Below, piece by piece: positions 9,896-17,905 of a DNA stretch of 30,471 nt. Position 1 is the stretch's first letter; every line of letters begins with the position of its first letter. The stretch is from NCBI GenBank assembly GCA_021847385.1, contig JAJZTV010000002.1, positions 1 through 30,471 of the forward strand. The letters run 5' to 3'. The notes beneath the pieces were generated by a model that did not search any database, was not told the DNA's origin, and saw only the letters and a program-made list of their open reading frames with translations. This DNA comes from Pseudomonadota bacterium. GTDB taxonomy: Bacteria; Pseudomonadota; Gammaproteobacteria; Burkholderiales; Thiobacillaceae. A program made the position numbers and the translations under genes.

Positions 9896-10147
9896 ATGGT
9901 CGTGATCCGTCTTGCTCGCGGCGGCGCCAAAGGGCGTCCCTTCTACAACATCGTGGTGGCCGATTCCCGCTGCCGCCGTGACGGCCGCTTCATCGAGCGC
10001 ATCGGCTTCTACAACCCGGTCGCCGCCGGCAAGGAAGAAGGCCTGCGCGTGAACAGCGAGCGTCTAGCCTACTGGCAGGGCAACGGCGCCCAGGTCTCCG
10101 ACACCGTGGCCCGTCTGGTGCGCAGTGGCCAGGCCAAAGCTGCCTGA
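9896..10147 (+). CDS. rpsP: 30S ribosomal protein S16
   Basis: The 83-residue product begins MVVIRLARGGAKGRPFYNIVVADSR-like in the usual way and contains RRDGRFIERIGFYNP, the conserved core of S16. S16 binds 16S rRNA and is needed for assembly of the small subunit. An AGGAA ribosome binding site precedes the ATG. It is first in the rpsP-rimM-trmD-rplS operon. The rimM frame begins 23 bases before its stop if the GTG start at 10125 is used, which would couple the two genes. Confidence 0.98.
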   Translation: MVVIRLARGGAKGRPFYNIVVADSRCRRDGRFIERIGFYNPVAAGKEEGLRVNSERLAYWQGNGAQVSDTVARLVRSGQAKAA

Positions 10148-10640
10148 AGATCTGGTCGTAATGGGGCGCATCGCCGCCCCCTACGCAGTACGCGGCTGGG
10201 TCAAGGTCCAGCCCTTTACCGAATATCTCGACAGCCTGCTGGACTACCCGGTCTGGCGGCTGGGCAAGAAGACCGGCTGGCAGGAATACCGCGTCGTCGA
10301 CGCGAAGATTCATAGCAACCATCTGGTCGCCCAGCTCGAAGGCGTCGACGACCGCAGCCAGGCCGAGGCCTTGCAGGGCCTGGAGATTGCGGTGGCCCGA
10401 GACGAACTGCCCGAGGCCGAGGAAGGCGAGTATTACTGGGACGATCTGATCGGCCTCGATGTGGTCAACCAGGACGGGGTGAACCTAGGCAAGGTCGCCG
10501 GCATTCTGGAAACGGGTGCCCACGACGTGCTCAAGGTCAGCGGTGAGCGGGAACGGTTGATTCCCTTCACCGAGCCGATCATAGTCGAAGTCGACCTGAA
10601 GGCCGGCCGGATCAAGGTCGACTGGGGCGTGGATTACTGA
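10125..10640 (+). CDS. rimM: 16S rRNA processing / ribosome maturation factor RimM
   Basis: RimM assists late maturation of the 30S head domain and binds S19. The 171-residue product has the N-terminal RimM domain (VVMGRIAAPYAVRGWVKV) and the C-terminal PRC barrel (YYWDDLIGLDVVNQDG, then VLKVSGERERLIPF). The GTG at 10125 overlaps the end of rpsP by 23 bases. An ATG at 10161 is possible but would start inside the conserved first strand, so GTG is preferred. trmD starts two bases after the stop. The rpsP-rimM-trmD-rplS order is the standard one. Confidence 0.95.
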   Translation: MARPKLPEDLVVMGRIAAPYAVRGWVKVQPFTEYLDSLLDYPVWRLGKKTGWQEYRVVDAKIHSNHLVAQLEGVDDRSQAEALQGLEIAVARDELPEAEEGEYYWDDLIGLDVVNQDGVNLGKVAGILETGAHDVLKVSGERERLIPFTEPIIVEVDLKAGRIKVDWGVDY

Positions 10641-10641
10641 C

Positions 10642-11421
10642 GTGAAGCCGCATTACCACGTCGTCACGCTGTTCCCCGAGATGTTCGCGACGCTGACCGA
10701 GTTCGGCGTCAGCGGCCGGGCCTTTCGCAACGGCCTGTGCCGGTTGAAGTTGTGGGACCCGCGTGCGTTCACCCAGGATGCCTACCGCACGGTGGACGAC
10801 CGGCCCTTCGGCGGCGGCCCCGGCATGGTGATGATGGCCGAGCCCCTGGACTTGGCCCTGACCGCGGCGAAGACGGCGCTGCGCTCAGAAGGCGTGAACC
10901 AGCCGCGCATGGTGTATCTCTCGCCCCAGGGGCGGCGGCTAGACCATGCGTTGGTGTTGGAACTGGCGGCCGAGCCGGGCTTGGTTCTGCTGACCGGCCG
11001 CTATGAAGGCATCGACGAGCGGGTGTTTGCGCGCCATGCCATCGAGGAAGTGTCGATCGGCGACTACGTCCTCTCTGGCGGCGAGCTGCCGGCGATGGTG
11101 CTGCTGGACAGCGTGATCCGGCACCTGCCCGGCGCGCTGGGCGATGCCGATTCGGCCAAGGAAGACTCCTTCGCCGACGGCCTGCTCGATTGCCCGCACT
11201 ACACGCGGCCCGAGGACTACCAAGGGCTGAAGGTGCCGCCGGTGCTGCTCTCGGGCAACCACGCCGAGATTCGGCGCTGGCGCTTGATGCAGGCCCTGGG
11301 CCGCACCTGGCAGCGCCGGCCGGACCTGCTGCAAATGCGCAGCCTGAGCCGGGAAGAACAGGATTTGCTCGACGAGTTTCGGCGAGCACAGGAAGCGGGC
11401 GGGGATGACCCGGCCCGATGA
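10642..11421 (+). CDS. trmD: tRNA (guanine37-N1)-methyltransferase TrmD
   Basis: This 259-residue SPOUT-family methyltransferase makes m1G37 in tRNAs and prevents frameshifting. The trefoil-knot SAM site is visible as LLTGRYEGIDERV and SIGDYVLSGGELPA, with the GGGPGMVM loop near residues 54-61. The start is GTG at 10642, two bases after rimM. Length is typical. The C-terminal helical domain, involved in tRNA binding, runs through YQGLKVPPVLLSGNHAEI to the end. It is third in the operon, with rplS about 60 bases downstream. Confidence 0.97.
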   Translation: MKPHYHVVTLFPEMFATLTEFGVSGRAFRNGLCRLKLWDPRAFTQDAYRTVDDRPFGGGPGMVMMAEPLDLALTAAKTALRSEGVNQPRMVYLSPQGRRLDHALVLELAAEPGLVLLTGRYEGIDERVFARHAIEEVSIGDYVLSGGELPAMVLLDSVIRHLPGALGDADSAKEDSFADGLLDCPHYTRPEDYQGLKVPPVLLSGNHAEIRRWRLMQALGRTWQRRPDLLQMRSLSREEQDLLDEFRRAQEAGGDDPAR

Positions 11422-11479
11422 AAAACGGTGTGTATGTCTCACGAGACCTCTGGCGCCAACAACATGAAAGGAAGTAAGC

Positions 11480-11845
11480 ATGAACCTGATCGAACAACTG
11501 GAACAGGAAGAGATCGCCCGCCTGGGCAAGAGCCTGCCCGACTTCGCCCCCGGCGACACCGTGGTGGTGCAGGTGAAGGTGAAGGAAGGCAACCGCGAGC
11601 GTCTGCAGGCCTATGAGGGCGTGGTCATCGCCAAGAAGAACCGCGGCCTGAACTCCGCCTTCACCGTGCGCAAGATCTCGGCCGGCGAAGGCGTCGAGCG
11701 TACCTTCCAGACCTACTCCCCGCTGGTCGCCGCCGTCGAGCTGAAGCGCCGCGGCGACGTGCGCCGCGCCAAGCTGTACTACCTGCGCGAGCGCTCCGGC
11801 AAGTCGGCCCGGATCAAGGAAAAGCTGTCGTTGAAGAAGGACTAA
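11480..11845 (+). CDS. rplS: 50S ribosomal protein L19
   Basis: The 121-residue product has the L19 signature: FAPGDTVVVQVKVKEGNRER, then LQAYEGVVIAKKNRGLNSAF and the basic RRAKLYYLRERSGKSARIKE tail. L19 sits at the 30S-50S interface. The ATG follows a clear AAAGGAAG ribosome binding site. It ends the rpsP operon, and an intrinsic terminator follows about 20 bases after the stop. Confidence 0.98.
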   Translation: MNLIEQLEQEEIARLGKSLPDFAPGDTVVVQVKVKEGNRERLQAYEGVVIAKKNRGLNSAFTVRKISAGEGVERTFQTYSPLVAAVELKRRGDVRRAKLYYLRERSGKSARIKEKLSLKKD

Positions 11846-11865
11846 GCCTACTCGGCAGCGCCTGC

Positions 11866-11895
11866 AAAAGGGCCACCCGACCGGTGGCCCTTTTT
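11866..11895 (+). terminator. Intrinsic terminator of the rpsP-rplS operon
   Basis: A 12-bp perfect stem (AAAAGGGCCACC / GGTGGCCCTTTT) with a 5-base loop runs into a T tract. It is in the right place, just after rplS. The next gene starts within about 25 bases. Confidence 0.93.
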
Positions 11896-11918
11896 GTTTG
11901 GCGCGCCTTATCTCGCGA

Positions 11919-12926
11919 ATGCTTATGCGCATCGAACAAATCCGGCAACGCTTACGCGACCTTGGCGCCAAACCTTGCCACGAAGAGCGCGTGTTGCGGG
12001 CGTGGAGCCGGGTGCGGTCGATCGACACCCGCCGCCAGAAGGCAGAGGATTTCCTGCCGCTGCCTGTGCGCGACGCTTTGCCCGGCATCAACGCGGAATT
12101 GCAATCGCTTGCGCGCCTGCATTCCGAACACCCCGGTGAAGACGGCTCCGCCCGGCTGCTGGTCGAGCTGAATGACGGCCAAACGGTCGAGAGCGTGCTG
12201 CTACCTCGCGGCGGTCTGTGCGTCTCGACCCAGATCGGTTGTGCAGTGGGTTGCGTCTTTTGCATGACCGGCCAAAGCGGCCTGCTACGTCAATTGGGTA
12301 GCGCCGAGATCGTTGCCCAAGTGGCGCTCGCCCGCAGGCTGCGCAACGTCGGCAAGGTGGTGTTCATGGGCATGGGCGAACCGGCCCACAATCTGGACAA
12401 TGTGCTCGAAGCCATCGACTTGCTCGGCACGGCCGGCGGCATCGGCCACAAGAACCTGGTCTTCTCCACCGTCGGCGATCGGCGCGTATTCGAGCGCTTG
12501 CCAGCCGGCGCGGTCAAGCCGGCACTGGCCATCTCGCTACACACGACCGACTTCGAGTTACGCGCCAAGCTACTGCCCAAGGCGCCGCGCATCACCCCAG
12601 CCGAGTTGGCGGAGCTGGGCGAGCGCTATGCCCGCGCGACCGACTACCCGATCCAATACCAGTGGACCCTGCTCGAAGGCATCAACGACAACGAAGCGGA
12701 ACTGGATGGCATCGTCAAACTACTCGCCGGCAAATTTGCCGTGATGAATCTGATCCCCTACAACACCGTATCCGGTGTCGGCTATCGACGCCCAAGTTGG
12801 GAGCGTGCGGCCGAGATGGCGCGCGCCCTGCACCGGCGCGGCATCCTGACCAAGCTGCGGCACTCCGCCGGGCAAGATGTCGACGGCGGTTGCGGCCAAC
12901 TGCGGGCACGGCTGCATAATGCATGA
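11919..12926 (+). CDS. RlmN/Cfr-family radical SAM RNA methyltransferase (divergent paralogue)
   Basis: The 335-residue product has the radical SAM cluster motif CAVGCVFC and both catalytic cysteines of the RlmN/Cfr mechanism: the Cys seven residues before the cluster (GLCVSTQIGC) and the C-terminal Cys in the VDGGCGQL motif. MGMGEPAHNLDNV and ISLHTTDFELRAKLLP also match. RlmN makes 2-methyladenosine at A2503 of 23S rRNA and A37 of some tRNAs. The usual RlmN N-terminal FRAxQ...W motif is replaced by CHEERVLRAWSR, and the C-terminal tail is short. In many betaproteobacteria the standard rlmN lies elsewhere, near ndk and ispG. This may therefore be a second family member, though it could be the only one. 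Start ATG at 11919 or 11925. Confidence 0.8.
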   Translation: MLMRIEQIRQRLRDLGAKPCHEERVLRAWSRVRSIDTRRQKAEDFLPLPVRDALPGINAELQSLARLHSEHPGEDGSARLLVELNDGQTVESVLLPRGGLCVSTQIGCAVGCVFCMTGQSGLLRQLGSAEIVAQVALARRLRNVGKVVFMGMGEPAHNLDNVLEAIDLLGTAGGIGHKNLVFSTVGDRRVFERLPAGAVKPALAISLHTTDFELRAKLLPKAPRITPAELAELGERYARATDYPIQYQWTLLEGINDNEAELDGIVKLLAGKFAVMNLIPYNTVSGVGYRRPSWERAAEMARALHRRGILTKLRHSAGQDVDGGCGQLRARLHNA

Positions 12927-12983
12927 CCGATCTTTCTGCCGCACGCGAACTCCACCTCCCGCTCGAGGCCTTCCAGACAAGGA
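12923..12983 (+). pseudogene. Possible truncated 5' end of a lost gene
   Basis: An ATG at 12923 overlaps the stop of the preceding methyltransferase gene as ATGA, the arrangement of a translationally coupled neighbour. About 20 codons follow (MTDLSAARELHLPLEAFQ and on) with gene-like composition. The frame then enters the 3' end of the oppositely oriented dehydrogenase gene and soon stops. I cannot assign a family. It may be the beginning of a gene cut off when the dehydrogenase arrived, or chance. Confidence 0.3.
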
Positions 12984-13997
12984 TCAGCCCCAACCGGCGA
13001 CGACGATCTTGCCGATCATGCGATCGGTTTCCAGCTTGGCGTGCGCTTGGCGCAGATTCACCGCGTTGATCGGCTGCAAGGTTTCTTTAAGCGTGGTGCC
13101 GATCAGACCGTCGTCCACCATGGCCGCCACCTTGGTCAATATTTCGCGCTGATTGGCCATATCCGCCGTCTGGTGCAGAGAGCGCGTGAAGATGTATTCC
13201 CAATGCAAGGACACGCTCTTCCGCTTCAAGGGCATGACGTCGAGCGAGCTGGGGTCGTCGATCAAGCAGCAACGGCCTTGCGGTGCGATGAGCCGAGCGA
13301 TGTCTCGCATGTGCTCGCCGGTGTGGGTGGTCGAGAACACATAGGCCGGCGGATCGATCTTCATCGCCTCGATTTGATCGGCCAGCGGTTTGCTGTGGTC
13401 GAGCACATGATGGGCCCCGAGCTGGCGGCACCATTCGACGCTTTCCGGGCGCGATGCGGTAGCCGTCACCAGCAGGCCGGGGGTTTGCCTCGCTAGCTGG
13501 ATAGCCATGGAGCCGACACCGCCCGCACCGCCGATGATCAACAAACTACTACCCGCCCCCACGACGGGCCTGTGGACCGCCAACCTCTCATGCAAGGCCT
13601 CCCAGGCGGTGATCGCGGTCAAAGGCATGGCGGCAGCCTGAGAGAAATCGAGAGTGCTGGGTTTATGGGCGACGATGCGTTCGTCGACCAACTGATACTC
13701 GGCATTCGAGCCGGGCCGGTCGACCGCGCCGGCATAATAGACACTGTCACCGGGCTTGAACCACTGCACATCCGGACCGACCGCGACGACCACGCCGGCG
13801 GCATCCCAACCTAGCACGCGCGGGCCACCTTGCGGTCTGGCTGCCGCACGGATCTTGATGTCGACCGGATTGACGGATACCGCCCGCACCTCGACTAAAA
13901 GATCGCGGCCAGCCGCAACCGGGGTCTCTCGTTCGCAATCGAATAGCGCCTGGTCGTCATCGACAGGCAGGGGTATATCGTAAGCAACTGCTCGCAT
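12984..13997 (-). CDS. Zinc-type alcohol dehydrogenase-like protein (quinone oxidoreductase group)
   Basis: This is a 337-residue medium-chain dehydrogenase/reductase. The N-terminal GroES-like part has VEVRAVSVNPVDIKIRAA and VLGWDAAGVVVAVGP. The Rossmann part has LLIIGGAGGVGSMAIQLAR at about residues 151-169, which binds NAD(P)H. The cysteine and histidine ligands of catalytic and structural zinc are not present in their usual places, so a zinc-independent quinone or enone reductase is likelier than an alcohol dehydrogenase. The ATG at 13997 follows an AGGGAG ribosome binding site; further upstream codons in frame are not family-like. It diverges from glcD. The substrate is unknown. Confidence 0.88.
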   Translation of the reverse strand: MRAVAYDIPLPVDDDQALFDCERETPVAAGRDLLVEVRAVSVNPVDIKIRAAARPQGGPRVLGWDAAGVVVAVGPDVQWFKPGDSVYYAGAVDRPGSNAEYQLVDERIVAHKPSTLDFSQAAAMPLTAITAWEALHERLAVHRPVVGAGSSLLIIGGAGGVGSMAIQLARQTPGLLVTATASRPESVEWCRQLGAHHVLDHSKPLADQIEAMKIDPPAYVFSTTHTGEHMRDIARLIAPQGRCCLIDDPSSLDVMPLKRKSVSLHWEYIFTRSLHQTADMANQREILTKVAAMVDDGLIGTTLKETLQPINAVNLRQAHAKLETDRMIGKIVVAGWG

Positions 13998-14166
13998 AGG
14001 GCTCCCTTTACATTTTTTTGTGTGGAGCCGCATTGTCGGCCGGCTTAGACGATTTGCACAAGGGCCACCCAGCCCATCTGGCCGAAAGCCGATCCGGTTT
14101 ATCCCTGTTCCGGGTCGGGGATTGCGACAGATGCAAGCGCCTGCAACTGACGGTAAAGTTCGGGCC

Positions 14167-15630
14167 ATGAGCCACGCAACTCGGACCGACCTGATCCGCG
14201 CCCTGGAACGCGCCCTTCCTGCCGGCGCGGTGCTATATGAAGCCGAAACGATGCGGCCTTACGAATGCGACGGGCTGTCGGCCTATCGCGAACTGCCGAT
14301 AGCCGTGGCACTGCCTGAAACCGTCGAGCAAGTGCAGACCGTGCTGCGCCTGTGCAACGAACATGGCGTACCCGTGGTTGCACGTGGGGCCGGCACCGGC
14401 CTCTCCGGCGGTGCGCTACCCCTGGCAAACGGCGTGTTGCTCGGCTTGGCCAAACTCAATCGCATTCTAGAAATCGACCCGGATGGCCGCACGGCCAGGG
14501 TACAGCCGGGCGTACGCAACCTGGCCATCTCCGAAGCGGCGTCACGTCATGGCCTCTACTATGCGCCCGACCCTTCGTCGCAGATCGCCTGTTCCATCGG
14601 TGGCAACGTCGCGGAAAACTCCGGCGGCGTGCATTGCCTGAAATACGGCCTGACCGTACACAATGTGTTGGCGGTGAAGCTGCTCACCATCGATGGCGAA
14701 TTGCTGGAGATCGGGTCGAGCGCGCCCGATAGCCCAGGCTACGAGCTGCTTGCGCTACTCAACGGCTCGGAGGGCATGCTCGGCGTGATGGTCGAGGTAA
14801 CCGTGCGCCTGCTGCCCAAACCGGAGCGCACGCAGGTGGTGCTCGCCGCCTTCGATCGCATCGAGTTGGCCGGCGAGGCCGTGGCCCGCATCATCGGTGC
14901 CGGCATCATTCCGGCCGGCCTGGAGATGATGGACAACGCCTCGATCCGCGCTGCCGAAGATTTCGTGCATGCCGGCTATCCGGTCGATGCCGCCGCTATC
15001 CTGCTCTGCGAATTGGACGGCACCAATGAAGAAGTGTCGGAGCAAATCATGGCTGTGCGTCAATTGTTGCTACAGGCCGGCGCCACCGACGTGCATAGCG
15101 CACTCGACGAAACGGAGCGCCAACGCCTCTGGGCCGGCCGCAAGAATGCCTTCCCAGCCGTGGGCCGCATCTCGCCCGATTATTACTGCATGGACGGCAC
15201 CATCCCGCGCAAGCACTTGGGCCGTGTGCTTGCCCGCATCGACGAATTGTCTCGATCGTTCAATCTGCGCGTCGCCAATGTCTTTCATGCCGGCGATGGC
15301 AATCTGCACCCCCTGATCCTATTCGATGCCAACCAGCCTGGCGAGCTGGCGCGCGCCGAACGTCTTGGTGAGAAAATTCTCGAACTCTGTGTCGAAGTCG
15401 GCGGCACCGTCACCGGCGAACATGGCATCGGTGTCGAAAAGCTCAACCCGATGTGCAGCCAATTCAACGCCGCGGAACTCAGCCAATTCCACGCAATCAA
15501 GGCCGCCTTCGACCCCATGGGGCTGCTCAACCCAGGCAAGGCCGTACCTACATTGCACCGCTGCGCGGAGTTCGGCCGCATGCATATCCACGATGGCGCG
15601 CTGCCCTTCCCTGAGTTGCCCCGATTCTGA
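14167..15630 (+). CDS. glcD: Glycolate oxidase FAD subunit GlcD
   Basis: The 487-residue FAD-linked subunit oxidises glycolate to glyoxylate and passes electrons through GlcF. The PCMH-type FAD domain is marked by GAGTGLSGG at residues 74-82 and the later GNVAENSGGVHC segment. The C-terminal cap contains VFHAGDGNLHPL near residue 373 and the VTGEHGIGVEKL signature. Length is typical. The ATG at 14167 is preferred; an in-frame ATG at 14131 would add 12 residues. glcE follows after four bases. No clear promoter was found in the 169-base divergent gap shared with the dehydrogenase gene. Confidence 0.95.
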   Translation: MSHATRTDLIRALERALPAGAVLYEAETMRPYECDGLSAYRELPIAVALPETVEQVQTVLRLCNEHGVPVVARGAGTGLSGGALPLANGVLLGLAKLNRILEIDPDGRTARVQPGVRNLAISEAASRHGLYYAPDPSSQIACSIGGNVAENSGGVHCLKYGLTVHNVLAVKLLTIDGELLEIGSSAPDSPGYELLALLNGSEGMLGVMVEVTVRLLPKPERTQVVLAAFDRIELAGEAVARIIGAGIIPAGLEMMDNASIRAAEDFVHAGYPVDAAAILLCELDGTNEEVSEQIMAVRQLLLQAGATDVHSALDETERQRLWAGRKNAFPAVGRISPDYYCMDGTIPRKHLGRVLARIDELSRSFNLRVANVFHAGDGNLHPLILFDANQPGELARAERLGEKILELCVEVGGTVTGEHGIGVEKLNPMCSQFNAAELSQFHAIKAAFDPMGLLNPGKAVPTLHRCAEFGRMHIHDGALPFPELPRF

Positions 15631-15634
15631 AGCC

Positions 15635-16690
15635 ATGGCCGAACACGACTTGACCGAAGCCTTGCAAGCGCGCGTGCTCGAGGCCATCGCACTGCGCAGA
15701 CCGTTGCGCATTTTCGGCGGCGGCAGCAAGGATTTTTACGGCCGCTGCAATGAAGGCCAAGCGCTGGATATCAGCGGCCATAGCGGCGTGATCACTTATG
15801 ATCCGAGCGAACTGGTCATCACCGCCCGCGCCGGCACACCCTTGCATGAGATTGAAACCTTACTGACGCAGCATGGCCAGATGCTGCCGTTCGAGCCGCC
15901 GCATTTCGGCCCCAATGCCACACTGGGTGGCTGCGTGGCCACCGGCCTATCCGGACCGCGCCGGCCTTGGGCAGGCGCGGTGCGCGATGCCGTGCTTGGC
16001 ATCAAGCTGCTCAACGGCAAAGGCGAGGTGCTGCGCTTCGGCGGCCAGGTCATGAAGAACGTCGCCGGCTACGACCTGTCGCGCTTGATGGCGGGGTCGC
16101 TCGGCACGCTCGGCATTCTGCTCGAGGTCTCGGTTAAGGTGTTGCCACGGCCGGCACAGGAAATCACCTTACTGCAAGAAACCGATGCCGAAACCATCCA
16201 GCACAAGCTCATCGCCTGGTCGCGCCTGCCACTGCCACTTTCAGCCACGCTGAATCATGCAGGCAGGCTGTATCTCCGCCTGTCCGGTACGACAGAAGGC
16301 ATCCAGGCCGCACGCGGGCAGATCGGCGGTGACCTGCTGGAGGACAATGCCATCTGGGCTGACGTGCGGGAACAACGCCTCGCCTTCTTCACCGACGAGC
16401 CGCTCTGGCGCCTGGCACTACCGAGCATTGCGCACATCGCGCTGCCCGGTGATTGGCTGAGCGAGTGGGGCGGTGCGCTGCGTTGGCTACGCACCGACCA
16501 GCCGGCCGCGAAAATTCGTGCCGCCGCCGCCACTGCCGGTGGCCATGCCACCCTATTCCGTGGCCATGATGGTAGTGGCGAGGTATTCCAACCGCTGCCG
16601 CTCGGCTTGCTGAAGTTACACCGCCGCGTGAAGCATGCACTCGATCCACATGGCATTTTCAACCCAGGCCGCCTGTACGCAGAACTCTGA
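15635..16690 (+). CDS. glcE: Glycolate oxidase subunit GlcE
   Basis: The 351-residue second flavin-domain subunit of glycolate oxidase has the FAD-binding stretch LRIFGGGSKDFYGR near the N-terminus, ATGLSGPRRPWAGAVRDAVLG in the middle and VMKNVAGYDLSRLMAGSLGT after it. It is shorter than GlcD and lacks the GlcD cap signature, as usual. The C-terminus ends with the conserved ALDPHGIFNPGRLYAEL. The ATG at 15635 lies four bases after glcD, and the stop overlaps the glcF start by one base (TGATG), so the three genes form one translational unit. Confidence 0.95.
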   Translation: MAEHDLTEALQARVLEAIALRRPLRIFGGGSKDFYGRCNEGQALDISGHSGVITYDPSELVITARAGTPLHEIETLLTQHGQMLPFEPPHFGPNATLGGCVATGLSGPRRPWAGAVRDAVLGIKLLNGKGEVLRFGGQVMKNVAGYDLSRLMAGSLGTLGILLEVSVKVLPRPAQEITLLQETDAETIQHKLIAWSRLPLPLSATLNHAGRLYLRLSGTTEGIQAARGQIGGDLLEDNAIWADVREQRLAFFTDEPLWRLALPSIAHIALPGDWLSEWGGALRWLRTDQPAAKIRAAAATAGGHATLFRGHDGSGEVFQPLPLGLLKLHRRVKHALDPHGIFNPGRLYAEL

Positions 16691-17895
16691 TGCAAACCAA
16701 GCTAAGCCCGATATTCGCCACCACACCCGAGGGCCGTGAAGCAGACCGCATCCTACGCGCCTGCGTGCACTGCGGCTTCTGCAATGCAACCTGCCCAACC
16801 TATCAGGTGCTGGGCGACGAACTCGATGGCCCACGCGGCCGCATCTACTTGATGAAACAAATGCTGGAGGGTCATGCCGTCACAGCGGACACGCGGGAGC
16901 GCCTCGATCGCTGCCTGACCTGCCGGAACTGCGAGACCACCTGCCCCTCCGGTGTGCACTATGGCCGGCTGATCGACATCGGCCGCGAGCTGATCGAGCG
17001 GTTGGCGCCGCGCAGGCTGCCGGAACGGACCCTGCGTACTGTGCTGCGCCGCAGCCTGCTGAGCCCCGGCCTCTTTCGGTCGCTGCTCCACTTAGGCCGA
17101 GCCTTGCGCCCTGCCCTTCCCGACGCAGCGCGCCGGAAACTCCCCATCGCCAAACCCATGCCGCCGCGAACAGCCGCCACCGCACACCGGCGGCGCATGC
17201 TGTTTTTGGAAGGCTGCGTGCAACCCAACCTGGCGCCGGAAATCAACGCGAGCGCCAAACGCGCACTCGATCGCCTCGGCATTTCCCTGATTGCCGCACC
17301 GGAAGCCGGCTGCTGCGGTGCATTGAGCCAGCATATGGCCGCCGTCGACGAGGCCCGCGCCGCCATGCGCCGCAATATTGATGCTTGGTGGCCACATGTC
17401 GAGGCGGGGCTGGAGGCCATCGTGATGACCGCGAGCGGTTGTGGCGCCACGGTGCGCGACTATGGCTACCACTTGCAGGGCGACCCCGCCTATGCCGAGA
17501 AGGCGGCGCGCATAGCCGCCTTGACCCTTGATTTGAGCGAGGTGTTGGCACGAGAGGACTTGAGCGGTTTCACGGCGGGGCGACCCAGACGCGTCGCCTT
17601 CCATCCGCCATGTAGCCTGCAACATGGCCAGAAAGTGCGCGGCGTGGTCGAAGGTATCTTGAGCCGCCTCGGCTACGAATTAGTAGCCTTTGACGAGGTG
17701 AACCTTTGTTGCGGCTCGGCCGGCAGTTATTCCCTGCTGCAACCGGATCTTGCCACGCAGCTGCGCGACCGCAAGCTCGGCCACATCGAATCCAGACAAC
17801 CGGAACTGATCGCCAGCGCGAACATCGGCTGCCAGTTGCATTTGGCCAGCGGCACAGACCTGCCGGTGGTGCATTGGATCGAACTGCTGAATTGA
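16690..17895 (+). CDS. glcF: Glycolate oxidase iron-sulfur subunit GlcF
   Basis: The 401-residue product carries two [4Fe-4S] ferredoxin-type motifs, Cys25/28/31/35 (CVHCGFCNATCP) and Cys75/78/81/85 (CLTCRNCETTCP). Two CCG domains follow, with EAGCCGALSQH and NLCCGSAGSY. These are typical of GlcF and heterodisulfide-reductase-like subunits that pass electrons to the quinone pool at the membrane. glcDEF allows use of glycolate as carbon source or salvage of phosphoglycolate in autotrophs; the window does not say which. It converges with the receiver-TPR gene, with only ten bases between the stops and no obvious terminator. Confidence 0.96.
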   Translation: MQTKLSPIFATTPEGREADRILRACVHCGFCNATCPTYQVLGDELDGPRGRIYLMKQMLEGHAVTADTRERLDRCLTCRNCETTCPSGVHYGRLIDIGRELIERLAPRRLPERTLRTVLRRSLLSPGLFRSLLHLGRALRPALPDAARRKLPIAKPMPPRTAATAHRRRMLFLEGCVQPNLAPEINASAKRALDRLGISLIAAPEAGCCGALSQHMAAVDEARAAMRRNIDAWWPHVEAGLEAIVMTASGCGATVRDYGYHLQGDPAYAEKAARIAALTLDLSEVLAREDLSGFTAGRPRRVAFHPPCSLQHGQKVRGVVEGILSRLGYELVAFDEVNLCCGSAGSYSLLQPDLATQLRDRKLGHIESRQPELIASANIGCQLHLASGTDLPVVHWIELLN

Positions 17896-17905
17896 AACCG
17901 GCGCT

